NCBI GenBank assembly: GCA_021324115.1
Contig: JAJPJS010000027.1
Span: 62,001-126,000 of the forward strand
Length of the DNA stretch: 64,000 nt
Source of the DNA: Nitrososphaerota archaeon
GTDB lineage: Archaea; Thermoproteota; Nitrososphaeria; Conexivisphaerales; DTJL01
Direction: 5' to 3'
In this document: piece after piece, positions 42,592 to 51,015 of the stretch
Layout: every line of letters begins with the position of its first letter
How positions within the stretch are numbered: the first letter of the stretch is position 1
The notes under the pieces: generated by a model
The model's input: only the letters and a program-made list of their open reading frames with translations
Databases searched by the model: none
Told to the model about the DNA's origin: nothing
Position numbers and translations under genes: made by a program

Positions 42592-43206
42592 TCACTCACG
42601 CGTACCTGTACTTCCCTTTGCACCCTTCGCATCAATCTTCAGTATGGCCTCTTTCACTTCTTCGAAGTTTTTGCCCATCTCCTCAGGTGTGAGACCCTTT
42701 GAGATCAGCCTTCCAAACCTGCTGCCGTAAAGTTCAGAATTCGATTTCTTCAATTCGGCAGCGTAAGACGATATATGAACTCCCGAAAGTCTTTCTTCTG
42801 CAGGAAATGTTTGCTCGTCGACCCTCACCTTGAGGCCGCCGTCGAGTGCTCCCTTAACCAGGGCAGAAACCCTGGAGCCACTCCTGTATGCACTCAGGCC
42901 GGTGTAGAGTATTGCCTCTTCAACCCCGGCAGCCGCGGACCTCTTACCTAGCAGGAGGCCGGTGAGGTAGCAGGCCGGCAGGTTCTTGGTAGCGCCCTTC
43001 CATCCGAACTTGGGGAGCTGTGTCGAGCTTGCTGAAGCCAATGTCAGGTCCCCGCTAGGACCCGCCTTTATAAGCTGGGCGTAAACATTGTGTGATGAAA
43101 CGAAACTCCTGACAAAGCACAGTCTCGAGGTAATCAGTGCCCTGCGCTTCTTGTAATCAGTTTTACCTTCTCTTCTCCTCCTGAAAATGTCAATGTGTTT
43201 CTTCAA
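42592..43206 (-). CDS. rpl18: Ribosomal protein uL18
   Basis: 204 residues, 5S rRNA-binding protein: FRRRREGKTDYKKRRALITSR, YAQLIKAGPSGDLTLASASS, NLPACYLTGLLLGKR and GALDGGLKVRVDEQTFP. The C-terminal extension is archaeal. Confidence 0.96.
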   Translation of the reverse strand: MKKHIDIFRRRREGKTDYKKRRALITSRLCFVRSFVSSHNVYAQLIKAGPSGDLTLASASSTQLPKFGWKGATKNLPACYLTGLLLGKRSAAAGVEEAILYTGLSAYRSGSRVSALVKGALDGGLKVRVDEQTFPAEERLSGVHISSYAAELKKSNSELYGSRFGRLISKGLTPEEMGKNFEEVKEAILKIDAKGAKGSTGTRE

Positions 43207-43215
43207 GACATCAGG

Positions 43216-43659
43216 TCACCTGCCGCTCTTTGCCTCCGCAATCAGTTCCTTCAGTCTCCTCAGAGTCCTGACGTCGCCACCCTTGACCTTGAGATAGAAC
43301 CTTTTGAATTCTACTGGAGAAAGCTCCCCCCTCTTTTTCATGAGCTTGAGGTAACCCCTGAGATGCCTCACCTGATTGACCCACGACCTTTTTCTTGGCG
43401 TTCTTGTGCTGTCTCTACCGCTCTTCGACCCCGGGCCCCTTCCGCGCCTGGAGCGCTTCTCCTTCGAAAGTTTTTTCCTTCCGCCGGATATTCCTTTTTT
43501 CTGCTCAGCCCAGATGTCGCCAGCCCTTATCAACTTCCTCATGTCATCCCTGGTCACTGCGTCGGACACCCTGTCCAGAGAGTCTGTGTGGAATCTTACC
43601 CTGGTCGTGCCGGCCTTGAGAAGCTTAGCTGCCATGGCCTTCCTGCTGGAGAGACTCAC
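43216..43659 (-). CDS. rpl19e: Ribosomal protein eL19
   Basis: 147 residues: SSRKAMAAKLLKAGTTRVRF, DMRKLIRAGDIWAEQKKGIS, the very basic linker RSRRGRGPGSKSGRDS and VRHLRGYLKLMKKRGELSP. GTG start overlapping the rpl32e stop as GTGA. Confidence 0.97.
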   Translation of the reverse strand: MSLSSRKAMAAKLLKAGTTRVRFHTDSLDRVSDAVTRDDMRKLIRAGDIWAEQKKGISGGRKKLSKEKRSRRGRGPGSKSGRDSTRTPRKRSWVNQVRHLRGYLKLMKKRGELSPVEFKRFYLKVKGGDVRTLRRLKELIAEAKSGR

Positions 43660-44048
43660 TTTTCAGTCAGCCTCCCAGGGTTCAGCACTCTTATCCCCCT
43701 TTCCTTTGCCAATCTGACGATCTCCCTCCTCTTGTTTCTTCCTACAGTTGAACCGATTCTCACGGCGCTGGTCTTCCGGTCAACCCCCTCCAGCTGCGCA
43801 GGGTTCTCTACCCTCACCTCTCTCAGACCGGAAGGATGCAAACCTCGCAAAGACGAAGGAGTTCCGTAACCGACCCGCACCAGAGGGGGGCTTCCTTTCA
43901 TGCTCAATCTCACCTTGTGGTCTATTCCCTTCGGCTTCCTCCAGTTGGGCTTGAGCCTCTTGTATCTCCAGCTCTCGGGTCTCATGAAGGCAGGTTTACT
44001 TGACTTCATTCGAGCTGCCTTCTCTATTCTGTCGCCTCTTTCACTCAA
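43656..44048 (-). CDS. rpl32e: Ribosomal protein eL32
   Basis: 130 residues: FMRPESWRYKRLKPNWRKPKG, KGSPPLVRVGYGTPSSLRGL (conserved P-x-V-x-V-G-Y), then VGRNKRREIVRLAKERGIRV. TTG start at 44048. Confidence 0.96.
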   Translation of the reverse strand: MSERGDRIEKAARMKSSKPAFMRPESWRYKRLKPNWRKPKGIDHKVRLSMKGSPPLVRVGYGTPSSLRGLHPSGLREVRVENPAQLEGVDRKTSAVRIGSTVGRNKRREIVRLAKERGIRVLNPGRLTEK

Positions 44049-44054
44049 TGAATT

Positions 44055-44618
44055 TTACCCCTCCACAGCCTTCCTCTTGTATATGTAAACACCGTCTAAA
44101 AAGACCCGCTGGTCCTTCTTCTTTACTCTGGTAGAGTTCTCTATGTTCGCAGCCGTTTGGGCAACGCCTTCAAGAGAAGGACCAGATACGACGATGTCAT
44201 CCCCTTCGCTTTTGACGGTTGTTCCTTCCCCGACTATCCTGGCCACCCTCGGGGACCTTTCACCGTAGAAATTCTCGAGGTGCACCTCGCCATTTTGAAC
44301 CTTGACCGTTATGGGAAAATGGGCAAAAACCACCTTGAGTCTGTAGTTGAAGCCTTCCCTCACCCCCTTGAACATGTTTTCGACGTGGCTCCTGCAGGTG
44401 CTGAGTATCGCCCTGTCCATCTTCTTCTTCCTGTATGCGCTCAGCACAACCTTCCCTTCCCTAACAGACACGCCAACAGGGATCTTTGAAAAGTTCCTGC
44501 TCACCGTGCCCTTTGGTCCCTTCACCTGCAGGGTTTTCTCCGAGAGTGATACAGTCACTCCCTCCGGAGGAGAGAGCTCCACCTCCTGAAATGGCTTCAG
44601 TGCGTTCTCAGTAGACAT
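44055..44618 (-). CDS. rpl6: Ribosomal protein uL6
   Basis: 187 residues: VELSPPEGVTVSLSEKTLQVKG, LSTCRSHVENMFKGVREGF (the L6 signature), GERSPRVARIVGEGT and DQRVFLDGVYIYKRK. The ATG at 44618 is favoured because GGGAGG lies 10 bases before it; an upstream GTG (44636) would place that RBS inside the gene. Overlaps rps8 by 11 bases. Confidence 0.96.
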   Translation of the reverse strand: MSTENALKPFQEVELSPPEGVTVSLSEKTLQVKGPKGTVSRNFSKIPVGVSVREGKVVLSAYRKKKMDRAILSTCRSHVENMFKGVREGFNYRLKVVFAHFPITVKVQNGEVHLENFYGERSPRVARIVGEGTTVKSEGDDIVVSGPSLEGVAQTAANIENSTRVKKKDQRVFLDGVYIYKRKAVEG

Positions 44619-45000
44619 AACCAAGTAACCTCCCACCCAGCCCGTTTTCCACGGCCTCCGTGTGACTCATGACGCCTTTGCTTGTGCTGACGACAAGCAT
44701 GCCCACGTTTACCGCCGGCAGGTATCTGCGCTCCCACAGGTAGTATGTTTTCAGTGAAACAGGATACCTGGGCGTTATAGACCCGCACTTTGTTATCCTG
44801 CCCAGCAGCTGAACTCGAAGCTTTCCCCTTATCCCGTCGTCTATGTACTCAAATTCTCCTATGTACTTGCCCTTCTGCATCACCCTGAGCACCTCCTGGG
44901 CAAGCTTGGACGCAGGTATCACAAGACACTCCTTCTTGTTCCTGAGCTCGTTGTTGTACACCGTGGAGAACAGGTTTGGTAAAACAGCAGTTGCTCCCAT
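44608..45000 (-). CDS. rps8: Ribosomal protein uS8
   Basis: 130 residues: LPNLFSTVYNNELRNKKECLV, KYIGEFEYIDDGIRGKLRVQ, RRYLPAVNVGMLVVSTSKGVM and a C-terminus GLGGRLLGYVY. Central-domain 16S rRNA binder. Confidence 0.97.
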   Translation of the reverse strand: MGATAVLPNLFSTVYNNELRNKKECLVIPASKLAQEVLRVMQKGKYIGEFEYIDDGIRGKLRVQLLGRITKCGSITPRYPVSLKTYYLWERRYLPAVNVGMLVVSTSKGVMSHTEAVENGLGGRLLGYVY

Positions 45001-45015
45001 CGATCACTCAACTCC

Positions 45016-45180
45016 TCACTCGAACTTCTTGAAACCCATCTTGGGTGCGACCTCCCTGAAGCACTGTCTGCACAGCATGAGGTTATACTTCTGAATCACG
45101 GGGCCGAACTGGCCGCAGCGTCTGCAGGGCCTGGCTCCCTTCCCGAATTTCCTAGATTTTCCATGCCTAATCTTGACCAT
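45016..45180 (-). CDS. rps14: Ribosomal protein uS14
   Basis: 54 residues, zinc-containing archaeal form: [21 protein letters not shown] is the N-terminus in outline (basic, then CRRC), with a second pair CRQC and the end KMGFKKFE. The four cysteines bind zinc. Located between rpl5 (stop at 45186) and rps8, its standard place in the spc cluster. Confidence 0.96.
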   Translation of the reverse strand: MVKIRHGKSRKFGKGARPCRRCGQFGPVIQKYNLMLCRQCFREVAPKMGFKKFE

Positions 45181-45185
45181 ATCCT

Positions 45186-45722
45186 CTAAGTCACCTCTAC
45201 TCCGAACTGCTTCCTGAAGAATTCCTGTGCCTCCTCTCTGCTAACCCTCTGCTTCAGGGGGACGTTCCCGGGAGACCTCCTTCTTCTTGAAACCCTCATA
45301 CCTGGTTTTTCGAGGGAGACGGCTACATCCATTCCAAATATTCCAAGTTCAGGGTCATATTTCATGCCGGGAATGTCTATGTGTTCGCGTATACCGAAGC
45401 TCACGTTTCCCATACCATCAAATGATGAAGCCTTAATTGTGTTGCCCTTCGCCTGGAGCAGCCTCTTCAGGGTATCCAAGGCCACGGATTTTCTCAGAGT
45501 CACCGTGGCGGCAATCGGCTCCCCCTTGTGCACCCCAAAGTCCCTGATCGTCTTCTTCGCATTTCTCTGACTGGGGGTCTGGCCTGTCAGATTTTCAAGC
45601 ACTTTGACCGCCTTTTCAAGCTGTTCGCCGGATTTTCCGACGGCTATGTTAAGCGTAACCTTGGCCAGTCTTGGCGCAAGCATGGGATTCTGCTTTTCTA
45701 CGCTGGCGGTTTCCGCTGTCAT
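45186..45722 (-). CDS. rpl5: Ribosomal protein uL5
   Basis: 178 residues, 5S rRNA-binding protein: [61 protein letters not shown] and a basic [20 protein letters not shown] stretch. Normal length. Confidence 0.97.
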   Translation of the reverse strand: MTAETASVEKQNPMLAPRLAKVTLNIAVGKSGEQLEKAVKVLENLTGQTPSQRNAKKTIRDFGVHKGEPIAATVTLRKSVALDTLKRLLQAKGNTIKASSFDGMGNVSFGIREHIDIPGMKYDPELGIFGMDVAVSLEKPGMRVSRRRRSPGNVPLKQRVSREEAQEFFRKQFGVEVT

Positions 45723-45731
45723 TTTAATTCA

Positions 45732-46466
45732 TCACTCACTCCTCACAGGCAGAGAAACGAGTGGCCTTTCCTTGCCCACAGGCATGACGAGGCTTGATGG
45801 TAGTATGACTTCGCCCTCACTCAAAGAGAGCCTTACGCTTCGTGGTGTCGAGAAGGTTCCCTTTATAACCTCCTGAATCTCCCCATAATAGCCGAGCCTC
45901 TTGCCGGAGATCACCAGAGCCAGGTACCCAGCCTGCATCGGTACAACATCAAGTATCTTCTGAGACGGAAGTTCGACGAGCAGGGAATCCCCCACAGAAT
46001 ACTTGGAACCATCCTCCACAATGAATGACCTACCGTCGTGGGTTCCGACCTGTATCCTTCCACCCCTTATCGTGGATTTGGAAGTCACCTGACAAAGCTT
46101 CAGATTCCTTTCACCTTCGGATACAGGGAAGGGATGGACCACGCTCCCCCTCGCAGGCAGGAGCCTGTAAGCTGCCCCCGTACCGGCGAACTCGATCACA
46201 TCCATGAGTCCTACGGGAAGCTTGGGGGTCCTCCTAGGCACCCTGTCAAGAAGAACCTTCCCCTTGTTCAGTATGAGTTCAGCCTCCTCCGCTGTTGACG
46301 CGAGCCTGAGCACGTCCCTTAGAAGCGTGACCAGGTCGTAGCTCCTTGACCTGGGATGAGGTCCGGGACTCGGCCTTGTTATGAAGGGATATCTCTTTCT
46401 CGGAACAGAATAGAACGCCGGTGCGGCTTGTCTCTTCAGGTTCTTGGGTGCAGACTTCTTGCCCAT
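45732..46466 (-). CDS. rps4e: Ribosomal protein eS4
   Basis: 244 residues: KNLKRQAAPAFYSVPRKRYPF, the S4-like domain (TAEEAELILNKGKVLLDRVP), then a KOW-type beta domain ending in EVILPSSLVMPVGKERP. Its start overlaps the rpl24 stop by one base. The L24-S4e-L5 order is archaeal. Confidence 0.96.
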   Translation of the reverse strand: MGKKSAPKNLKRQAAPAFYSVPRKRYPFITRPSPGPHPRSRSYDLVTLLRDVLRLASTAEEAELILNKGKVLLDRVPRRTPKLPVGLMDVIEFAGTGAAYRLLPARGSVVHPFPVSEGERNLKLCQVTSKSTIRGGRIQVGTHDGRSFIVEDGSKYSVGDSLLVELPSQKILDVVPMQAGYLALVISGKRLGYYGEIQEVIKGTFSTPRSVRLSLSEGEVILPSSLVMPVGKERPLVSLPVRSE

Positions 46467-46831
46467 CAGCTGGCACCTCCCTGCTCCAGTCTTGATTTCC
46501 TCCTCTTGTCATCAAGACTCAGACCTGTCACCAGAACCTTTGACGCACTTACTGAGAGTTGGGTTGTTCCTCCCTTCACCTTCTGCCTGGTAACCCCTTC
46601 GACGAACAACCTTCCTTCCTTGACGTCCACCTTCTGAACCTTGCCTTCCACGTTCTTGAAATCGCCTCTCACAATCTTCACGGTGTCCCCTTCACGCACG
46701 GTCACCGCCCTCCGTCTGTACTTCTCGCGGAGCTGATCGCTCAGTGGAGCCCTTACAAAAATGCTCTTCAGCATGCTCCTGGCTTCATGGAGTGACCTTT
46801 TCACCTTTCTTGGTTGACGAGATTCAGTCAA
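46466..46831 (-). CDS. rpl24: Ribosomal protein uL24
   Basis: 121 residues from TTG 46831: TESRQPRKVKRSLHEARSML, RRRAVTVREGDTVKIVRGDF with the KOW motif, EGKVQKVDVKEGRLFVEGV. The TTG is supported by GGTGAT nine bases upstream, at the end of rpl14. The frame is open 15 codons further inside rpl14 but without conservation. Confidence 0.95.
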   Translation of the reverse strand: MTESRQPRKVKRSLHEARSMLKSIFVRAPLSDQLREKYRRRAVTVREGDTVKIVRGDFKNVEGKVQKVDVKEGRLFVEGVTRQKVKGGTTQLSVSASKVLVTGLSLDDKRRKSRLEQGGAS

Positions 46832-46847
46832 GTCTATTGCATCACCA

Positions 46848-47282
46848 CTAAACAATGAGCGGGGCAACGTTCGCAATTCTTGCCCACCTCTCGGCCGCTT
46901 CGGCTGCCACGGGCCCCCTGATGTCCGTGCCTTTGAGTTCCCCCTCCGGGGTTACTATTACAGCAGCATTGTCCTCGAAGCTGATCCTCGAACCGCCAAC
47001 CCTGCGCACCGGATACTTCTGCCTCACGATCACTGCGTGGAGTATCTGCTTTTTCAGGTCGGGTGGACCCTTCTTCACCACGGCTATAACCATGTCCCCG
47101 ACACTCGCGGCTGGCATCCTCTTCAGCCTGCCTTTAAACCGAGCAACCTGAACGATCCTGAGCGTCTTTGCGCCCGTATTGTCCGCACAGTTAACCACCG
47201 CATAGAATGGTATGGACTTTGTTATGTAGGGCTTGAACTCCTGAACGCCCTTGGCGGAAACGGCTCTAGATTTTGTTGACAT
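46848..47282 (-). CDS. rpl14: Ribosomal protein uL14
   Basis: 144 residues: VVNCADNTGAKTLRIVQVARF, PAASVGDMVIAVVKKGPPDL, VIVRQKYPVRRVGGSRISFED and GTDIRGPVAAEAAERWARIA. An N-terminal extension of about 25 residues precedes the core. Confidence 0.97.
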   Translation of the reverse strand: MSTKSRAVSAKGVQEFKPYITKSIPFYAVVNCADNTGAKTLRIVQVARFKGRLKRMPAASVGDMVIAVVKKGPPDLKKQILHAVIVRQKYPVRRVGGSRISFEDNAAVIVTPEGELKGTDIRGPVAAEAAERWARIANVAPLIV

Positions 47283-47314
47283 TTCACCAGCTCAACCTCG
47301 ACTGTTTACTCCCG

Positions 47315-47644
47315 TCACTCACCCTGCGCACCCACCACGACGAAGGATATGGACTTGGAGAGGGGTCTGCACTCCGCAGCGATCACCTGCTGTCCCTCCT
47401 TGGCCGAAATGCAGGGGGCCAGATGGGCATGAATCCTGCTCTTTCTTTTCTCATATCTGGAATATTTCGAAACGAACTGATAGTAGTCCCTTTCGATCAC
47501 AGCCAGCCCTCTGGCTTTCCTGCTGACAAGCCGTCCATACACCAGCTTACCCCTTGTTGAAACGGTACCATGCCAGGGGCAGTCGGGATCCTCACACGAC
47601 CTGCTGGGTGCCTTTGTACCCAGAATACTCTGTTTCCTGGTCAT
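47315..47644 (-). CDS. rps17: Ribosomal protein uS17
   Basis: 109 residues, archaeal form with an N-terminal extension (CEDPDCPWHGTVSTRGKLV), then GRLVSRKARGLAVIERDYY, KYSRYEKRKSRIHAHLAPC and GQQVIAAECRPLSKSISFVV. Overlaps rnp1 by 4 bases. Confidence 0.96.
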   Translation of the reverse strand: MTRKQSILGTKAPSRSCEDPDCPWHGTVSTRGKLVYGRLVSRKARGLAVIERDYYQFVSKYSRYEKRKSRIHAHLAPCISAKEGQQVIAAECRPLSKSISFVVVGAQGE

Positions 47645-47880
47645 GCCGAGCTCAACCTTTCCACCGGCCTGCGAAGGATGGTCCTTCCGTCCAGCCTTGT
47701 GCCATCATCCAGAATGAAAACAGATACGGACTTGGGGATCGACTTCGCCTTCGAGCCTGAACTGACCAGTATCATGTTCTTGGTTTCCAACACGCAGGTT
47801 CCTGAACCCCTCTCCTTTCTGCACTCCAGGTCGTAGACCATTACAGTACGATTCAGAAGAGAAACCGAACTGCTCCTCAA
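47641..47880 (-). CDS. rnp1: RNase P protein component 1 (Rpp29)
   Basis: 79 residues: LLNRTVMVYDLECRKERGSG, TCVLETKNMILV and SVSVFILDDGTRLDGRTIL, the Sm-like barrel of archaeal Rpp29/Pop4, which helps RNase P remove tRNA leaders. It is short, with only a few residues before the barrel. The TTG start overlaps the rpl29 stop as TTGA. Standard euryarchaeal location between L29 and S17. Confidence 0.9.
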   Translation of the reverse strand: MRSSSVSLLNRTVMVYDLECRKERGSGTCVLETKNMILVSSGSKAKSIPKSVSVFILDDGTRLDGRTILRRPVERLSSA

Positions 47881-48086
47881 GACGATTCCCTCCTCTTCTC
47901 GGTCTTTATCGTCTCAAGCATGGCGATCACACGTCTTACACGTGCAACCTTTCCCGATTCCTTATTCAGAGTTCCCCTTTTTGAAAGTGTTTGTAACCTG
48001 AGATACTCCTTCCTGTACTCCTCTATCCTGGCTTCAAGGTCATCCAGGCTCAGCTCCCTTACCGCCTTCGATTTAAGCTGGGGCAC
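47877..48086 (-). CDS. rpl29: Ribosomal protein uL29
   Basis: 69 residues in a two-helix coiled coil: VRELSLDDLEARIEEYRKEY, then KESGKVARVRRVIAMLETIK. GTG start inside the end of rps3 (14-base overlap). No SUI1 gene lies between it and rnp1. Confidence 0.95.
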   Translation of the reverse strand: MPQLKSKAVRELSLDDLEARIEEYRKEYLRLQTLSKRGTLNKESGKVARVRRVIAMLETIKTEKRRESS

Positions 48087-48729
48087 CTTCCTCCACCTTC
48101 TTGACCTGTTCCGGTGACTGCCCCTCCTTCTCTGTTTCCTGCTTCTTTAATTCGAATTCGGGAGGAAGCACGTCCTTGTAGGCAATCTTGACGTTTATTC
48201 CATAAAGTCCCATCTTCAAAAGCACGGATGTAACAGCCGAGTTGACCATCACCTTGCTCGTGTTACCACTCAGGGGGACGACCCCTGCAACATATCTTTC
48301 AAAGTGCGACCTTTCGCTCCTAAGCTTCCCCCTGATCGTTATGATGCACCCCATGGCACCAGCGCGCATTATGCCAGCCATCGCCATATTCGCTGCCCTC
48401 CGAAAAGCCATACCACGTTCTGCCATGGATGCAATGCGGGCCGCGACTGTCCTTGGATTGAGGTCAGGCTGGGTCACTTCAACGACGTTAATAGAAAGGT
48501 TCTCCAGCTCGAAGGTCTGGCTGAGCCTGTCGGTGAGATCCCTTATACCAACACCCTTCCTCCCGATGACCAGTCCGGGCCGCACTACAAAGACATTCAG
48601 CCTGTACCCGAGGGGAAGCTTTTCCAGTTCACATCCACCGTATCCAGCTTCCTTGAGCGCAGATTCTAGGAATTCATCCAATTCGGCAAATTTATAGAAC
48701 TTCGAAAGAAGAGCCTTTCCATGCGGCAT
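48073..48729 (-). CDS. rps3: Ribosomal protein uS3
   Basis: 218 residues. KH domain: YRLNVFVVRPGLVIGRKGVG, DLTDRLSQTFELENLSINVV; C-terminal domain: RIASMAERGMAFRRAANMAM, GAMGCIITIRGKL. Mainly mRNA entry site. The Lys/Glu-rich tail is short. Confidence 0.97.
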   Translation of the reverse strand: MPHGKALLSKFYKFAELDEFLESALKEAGYGGCELEKLPLGYRLNVFVVRPGLVIGRKGVGIRDLTDRLSQTFELENLSINVVEVTQPDLNPRTVAARIASMAERGMAFRRAANMAMAGIMRAGAMGCIITIRGKLRSERSHFERYVAGVVPLSGNTSKVMVNSAVTSVLLKMGLYGINVKIAYKDVLPPEFELKKQETEKEGQSPEQVKKVEEGAPA

Positions 48730-49194
48730 CTATGATACCTCCTTTGCGACAAGTTCGATATGCGTCAAAACGTGAATAGAGGGGCTGGAACGACCAAAAG
48801 CGCGCGGTTCAAACCTTTTCAGGCGTCTACCAGCGGAGGCGGCGGCATGAATTATCCGCAGATGCTCTGTATTCATGCCACGGTGCTCGGCGTTATTCTG
48901 CAGGTTTTCAAGCACCCGCAATATCTCCCGAGCACACTTTGTGGGATAGCCCCCGGTCGGAAAACCTTGAAGCTGTTTTCTGTGGCCCCTCTTCAGTTTG
49001 AACCTCCTGTATGCCACCGGTCTCTTCATGTCAGCCACTTCTTCAAGAAAATTTCTAGCAGAATCAATCGAGAGACCTTTAATGGACTCGCACACTTCGC
49101 GGGCCATCTTCGGGCTTACGTCGACTTCCCTGCCGCTGGCTCGTACATATGATGCATTATCATGTGTATGGAAAGAGTACCCGAATTGAGGCAT
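48730..49194 (-). CDS. rpl22: Ribosomal protein uL22
   Basis: 154 residues: YVRASGREVDVSPKMAREVC, SARNFLEEVADMKRPVAYRR, GGYPTKCAREILRVLENLQN and HVLTHIELVAKEV. First gene of the L22-to-Cbf5 run. It is normally preceded by rps19, but here rps19 is 1.4 kb away and L22 has its own upstream AT-rich elements. Confidence 0.96.
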   Translation of the reverse strand: MPQFGYSFHTHDNASYVRASGREVDVSPKMAREVCESIKGLSIDSARNFLEEVADMKRPVAYRRFKLKRGHRKQLQGFPTGGYPTKCAREILRVLENLQNNAEHRGMNTEHLRIIHAAASAGRRLKRFEPRAFGRSSPSIHVLTHIELVAKEVS

Positions 49195-49232
49195 ACAGCT
49201 AACACGCGCGTACTACTCGCCTTGAAGTTACC

Positions 49233-49241
49233 ACATAAATA
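49233..49241 (-). promoter_or_regulatory. TATA-like element of the L22 operon
   Basis: TATTTATGT on the minus strand, 39-47 bases upstream of the rpl22 ATG. A second AT-rich stretch, ATAATATAAA, is at 49251-49260; either could act as the TATA box of the whole L22-to-Cbf5 operon. Confidence 0.45.
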
Positions 49242-49296
49242 CTTTCTGCTTTTATATTATGAAATAGCCCGAGATTGTCTAAAATTTAGCTCTTTA

Positions 49297-50133
49297 CTAT
49301 TTTGAAACCGCTTCACAAAGCATCATTGCTTCCAGGGAGCAGAACACTGCTTCCTCCGTCCTGACCGTTTCGACCCCCTGACCTGGTATTGTATTCAGCA
49401 CAAAGTCGAACCGATCCTCCACATCCACCCTTCGGAACATGTCGAACAGTCCTCTCTTTGGAGAGCCGAATGCAAGAAAACATCTTTTCGAATCTGTTAT
49501 CCTTCTGGAAACCTTGTCCCAGACTTCTGCTAGCGGTGTGCCGAACCTGGAAGTTGCCACCTTCATGTCGAACTGTCTTAGCGTTTCAAAAAGGTCGTTG
49601 GAGAGCATCACGGTGTAGCCCCAGTATTCACCTGACTGACTGGGTGATGCGTCCGACGCCCTTGCAACACCCCCCTGAATCGAAATCCTCACGGTCTGAC
49701 GAGAGCCTGTACGGCCACTTCCAGAATACGGAATCAGGCTGGGGGCACCTACAAAGACCATTCTTTCGCCACCCTTCGCCTCCTCCACGTAGGCTTCTCT
49801 GTATTCACCATCCTTCAGAGAAGCATCCTTTTTGTGTGAAGGGATCTTGAGGGGAGGAAGGAGACCGGCATACTTCAAATGAGGTTTCAGGGGGTACAGT
49901 CGCTTTCGCAGGTACTGGGGAGTTTCAAGGTACTGGAGCATGTCCCTGATGAGAAGATTTTCGGAACCCCCACTTCCCTTTGGGTCTGGAAATATCACTA
50001 TCTTTCTGACACGGAAGATCGAAGCGGCGCGTGCCAGCTGTCCAAGCTTTACCGTTTTGTCCCTCAACTCCCTATCCTCCATGAGGACTGAATCAGGGAT
50101 ACCGATGCTTAATTCGGTCAAAATCTCGACCAT
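49297..50133 (-). CDS. SPOUT RNA methyltransferase (COG2106 type)
   Basis: About 278 residues from ATG 50133 (MVEILTELSIGIPDSVL). It resembles the archaeal COG2106 family related to eukaryotic SPOUT1/C9orf114, with an inserted OB-like domain: KLGQLARAASIFRVRKIVIF, YLRKRLYPLKPHLKYAGLLPP (in overlapping parts), WGYTVMLSNDL and the knot region CFLAFGSPKRGLFDMF ... LNTIPGQGVETVRTEEA. It probably methylates rRNA; the target is unknown. COG2106 usually lies next to rpl3; here it lies between rpl22 and rps19. Shares a palindromic TATA box with the divergent PDCD5-like gene. Confidence 0.88.
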   Translation of the reverse strand: MVEILTELSIGIPDSVLMEDRELRDKTVKLGQLARAASIFRVRKIVIFPDPKGSGGSENLLIRDMLQYLETPQYLRKRLYPLKPHLKYAGLLPPLKIPSHKKDASLKDGEYREAYVEEAKGGERMVFVGAPSLIPYSGSGRTGSRQTVRISIQGGVARASDASPSQSGEYWGYTVMLSNDLFETLRQFDMKVATSRFGTPLAEVWDKVSRRITDSKRCFLAFGSPKRGLFDMFRRVDVEDRFDFVLNTIPGQGVETVRTEEAVFCSLEAMMLCEAVSK

Positions 50134-50182
50134 TGAGCATGCATGCCTGGGGTTAAAAAGAAGAATCGGGTACTCCGAACAT

Positions 50183-50190
50183 CTTATAAG
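50183..50190. promoter_or_regulatory. Shared palindromic TATA box
   Basis: CTTATAAG is the same on both strands. It is 37-44 bases upstream of the TTG at 50227 (plus) and 50-57 bases upstream of the ATG at 50133 (minus), so one element could direct both divergent genes. Confidence 0.55.
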
Positions 50191-50226
50191 CTGCACAGAA
50201 TCAGTTGCGCGAAAGGTAGACAGGAA

Positions 50227-50595
50227 TTGTCCTCCGATGAAGATGACGAATTGAAGAAGCTTATGAGTAAGAAACTAAGGGAGCTTGCAGCTAAATCACA
50301 GCCTCCGCCCCCACGACCTTCCCCCAGAGATGTGGTGGTTGCGAAGCTTTTCGACAGGGGCGATGAAGTGCTGGCCGCGGCAGAGGCGCAGTTCCCATCT
50401 GAGACCAGGGTCATCATCGGGAGGCTTGCTGAACTGTATACTTCAGGAAAGCTTACCGCCCGGATAAGCGGCGGGGAGCTGCTGTATCTTTTCAGAAGGC
50501 TCGGACTCGATGTCAGAATAGAGACTTCGATAAAGGTGGAGGAGCATGGAAAATTCGTTGACCTGTCCGAAAAGCTGAAGAGCGGTAAGTATTGA
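50227..50595 (+). CDS. PDCD5/TFAR19-like DNA-binding protein
   Basis: 122 residues from TTG 50227. The start LSSDEDDELKKLMSKKLREL resembles the acidic-then-basic N-terminus of archaeal PDCD5 homologues. A helical core follows (VVVAKLFDRGDEVLAAAEAQF, VIIGRLAELYTSGKL, GGELLYLFRRLGL). The last 25 residues (IETSIKVEEHGKFVDLSEKL) are not typical. DNA or nucleic-acid binding is expected; the physiological role is unknown. The only plus-strand gene within the ribosomal region, converging with rps19 (8 bases apart). Confidence 0.68.
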   Translation: MSSDEDDELKKLMSKKLRELAAKSQPPPPRPSPRDVVVAKLFDRGDEVLAAAEAQFPSETRVIIGRLAELYTSGKLTARISGGELLYLFRRLGLDVRIETSIKVEEHGKFVDLSEKLKSGKY

Positions 50596-50602
50596 GTAGG
50601 AA

Positions 50603-50986
50603 CTACTTCAACGGAACGTAGAGAGAACTCCTGCTGGCACCTATACCGGGTGTGCCGTGCACAACCTTCTTTATCGGCGACGCATACTCTCCGAGGTAAT
50701 GACCCACCATTTCTGGTTTGATTTCAACCGTCGTGAACTCCTTTCCGCTATATACATCGATCGACATTCCGACCATGAACGGCAGTATGACCATATCCCG
50801 GGCGTGCGTTCTTATTCGTCCCTCCTTTGCGCTTCTCACCCTTTCGATGAGCTTCTTCTTCTCATGGCTGAGCTCTCTGTTTAGGGACCGTCTCTGGCGT
50901 GAGGGCATTAGGTCGAGAACCTGCTCAAGGGGCATCTCCTGGAGCTGTTCCATCGTCCTTCCCCGATATCTGAATTCACGTGGCAT
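50603..50986 (-). CDS. rps19: Ribosomal protein uS19
   Basis: 127 residues: [60 protein letters not shown] in overlapping parts, and [19 protein letters not shown]. Last gene of the L3-L4-L23-L2-S19 group, whose link to L22 is broken here. Confidence 0.97.
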   Translation of the reverse strand: MPREFRYRGRTMEQLQEMPLEQVLDLMPSRQRRSLNRELSHEKKKLIERVRSAKEGRIRTHARDMVILPFMVGMSIDVYSGKEFTTVEIKPEMVGHYLGEYASPIKKVVHGTPGIGASRSSLYVPLK

Positions 50987-51015
50987 TCTGCTTCATGACC
51001 TCCTTGCCTGACTTA

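Noticed and set aside
41187-43869. Long plus-strand frames opposite the ribosomal genes (up to 224 codons)
   Set aside because: Antisense shadows in GC-rich ribosomal genes; low-complexity Pro/Ser/Leu composition and no conserved features.
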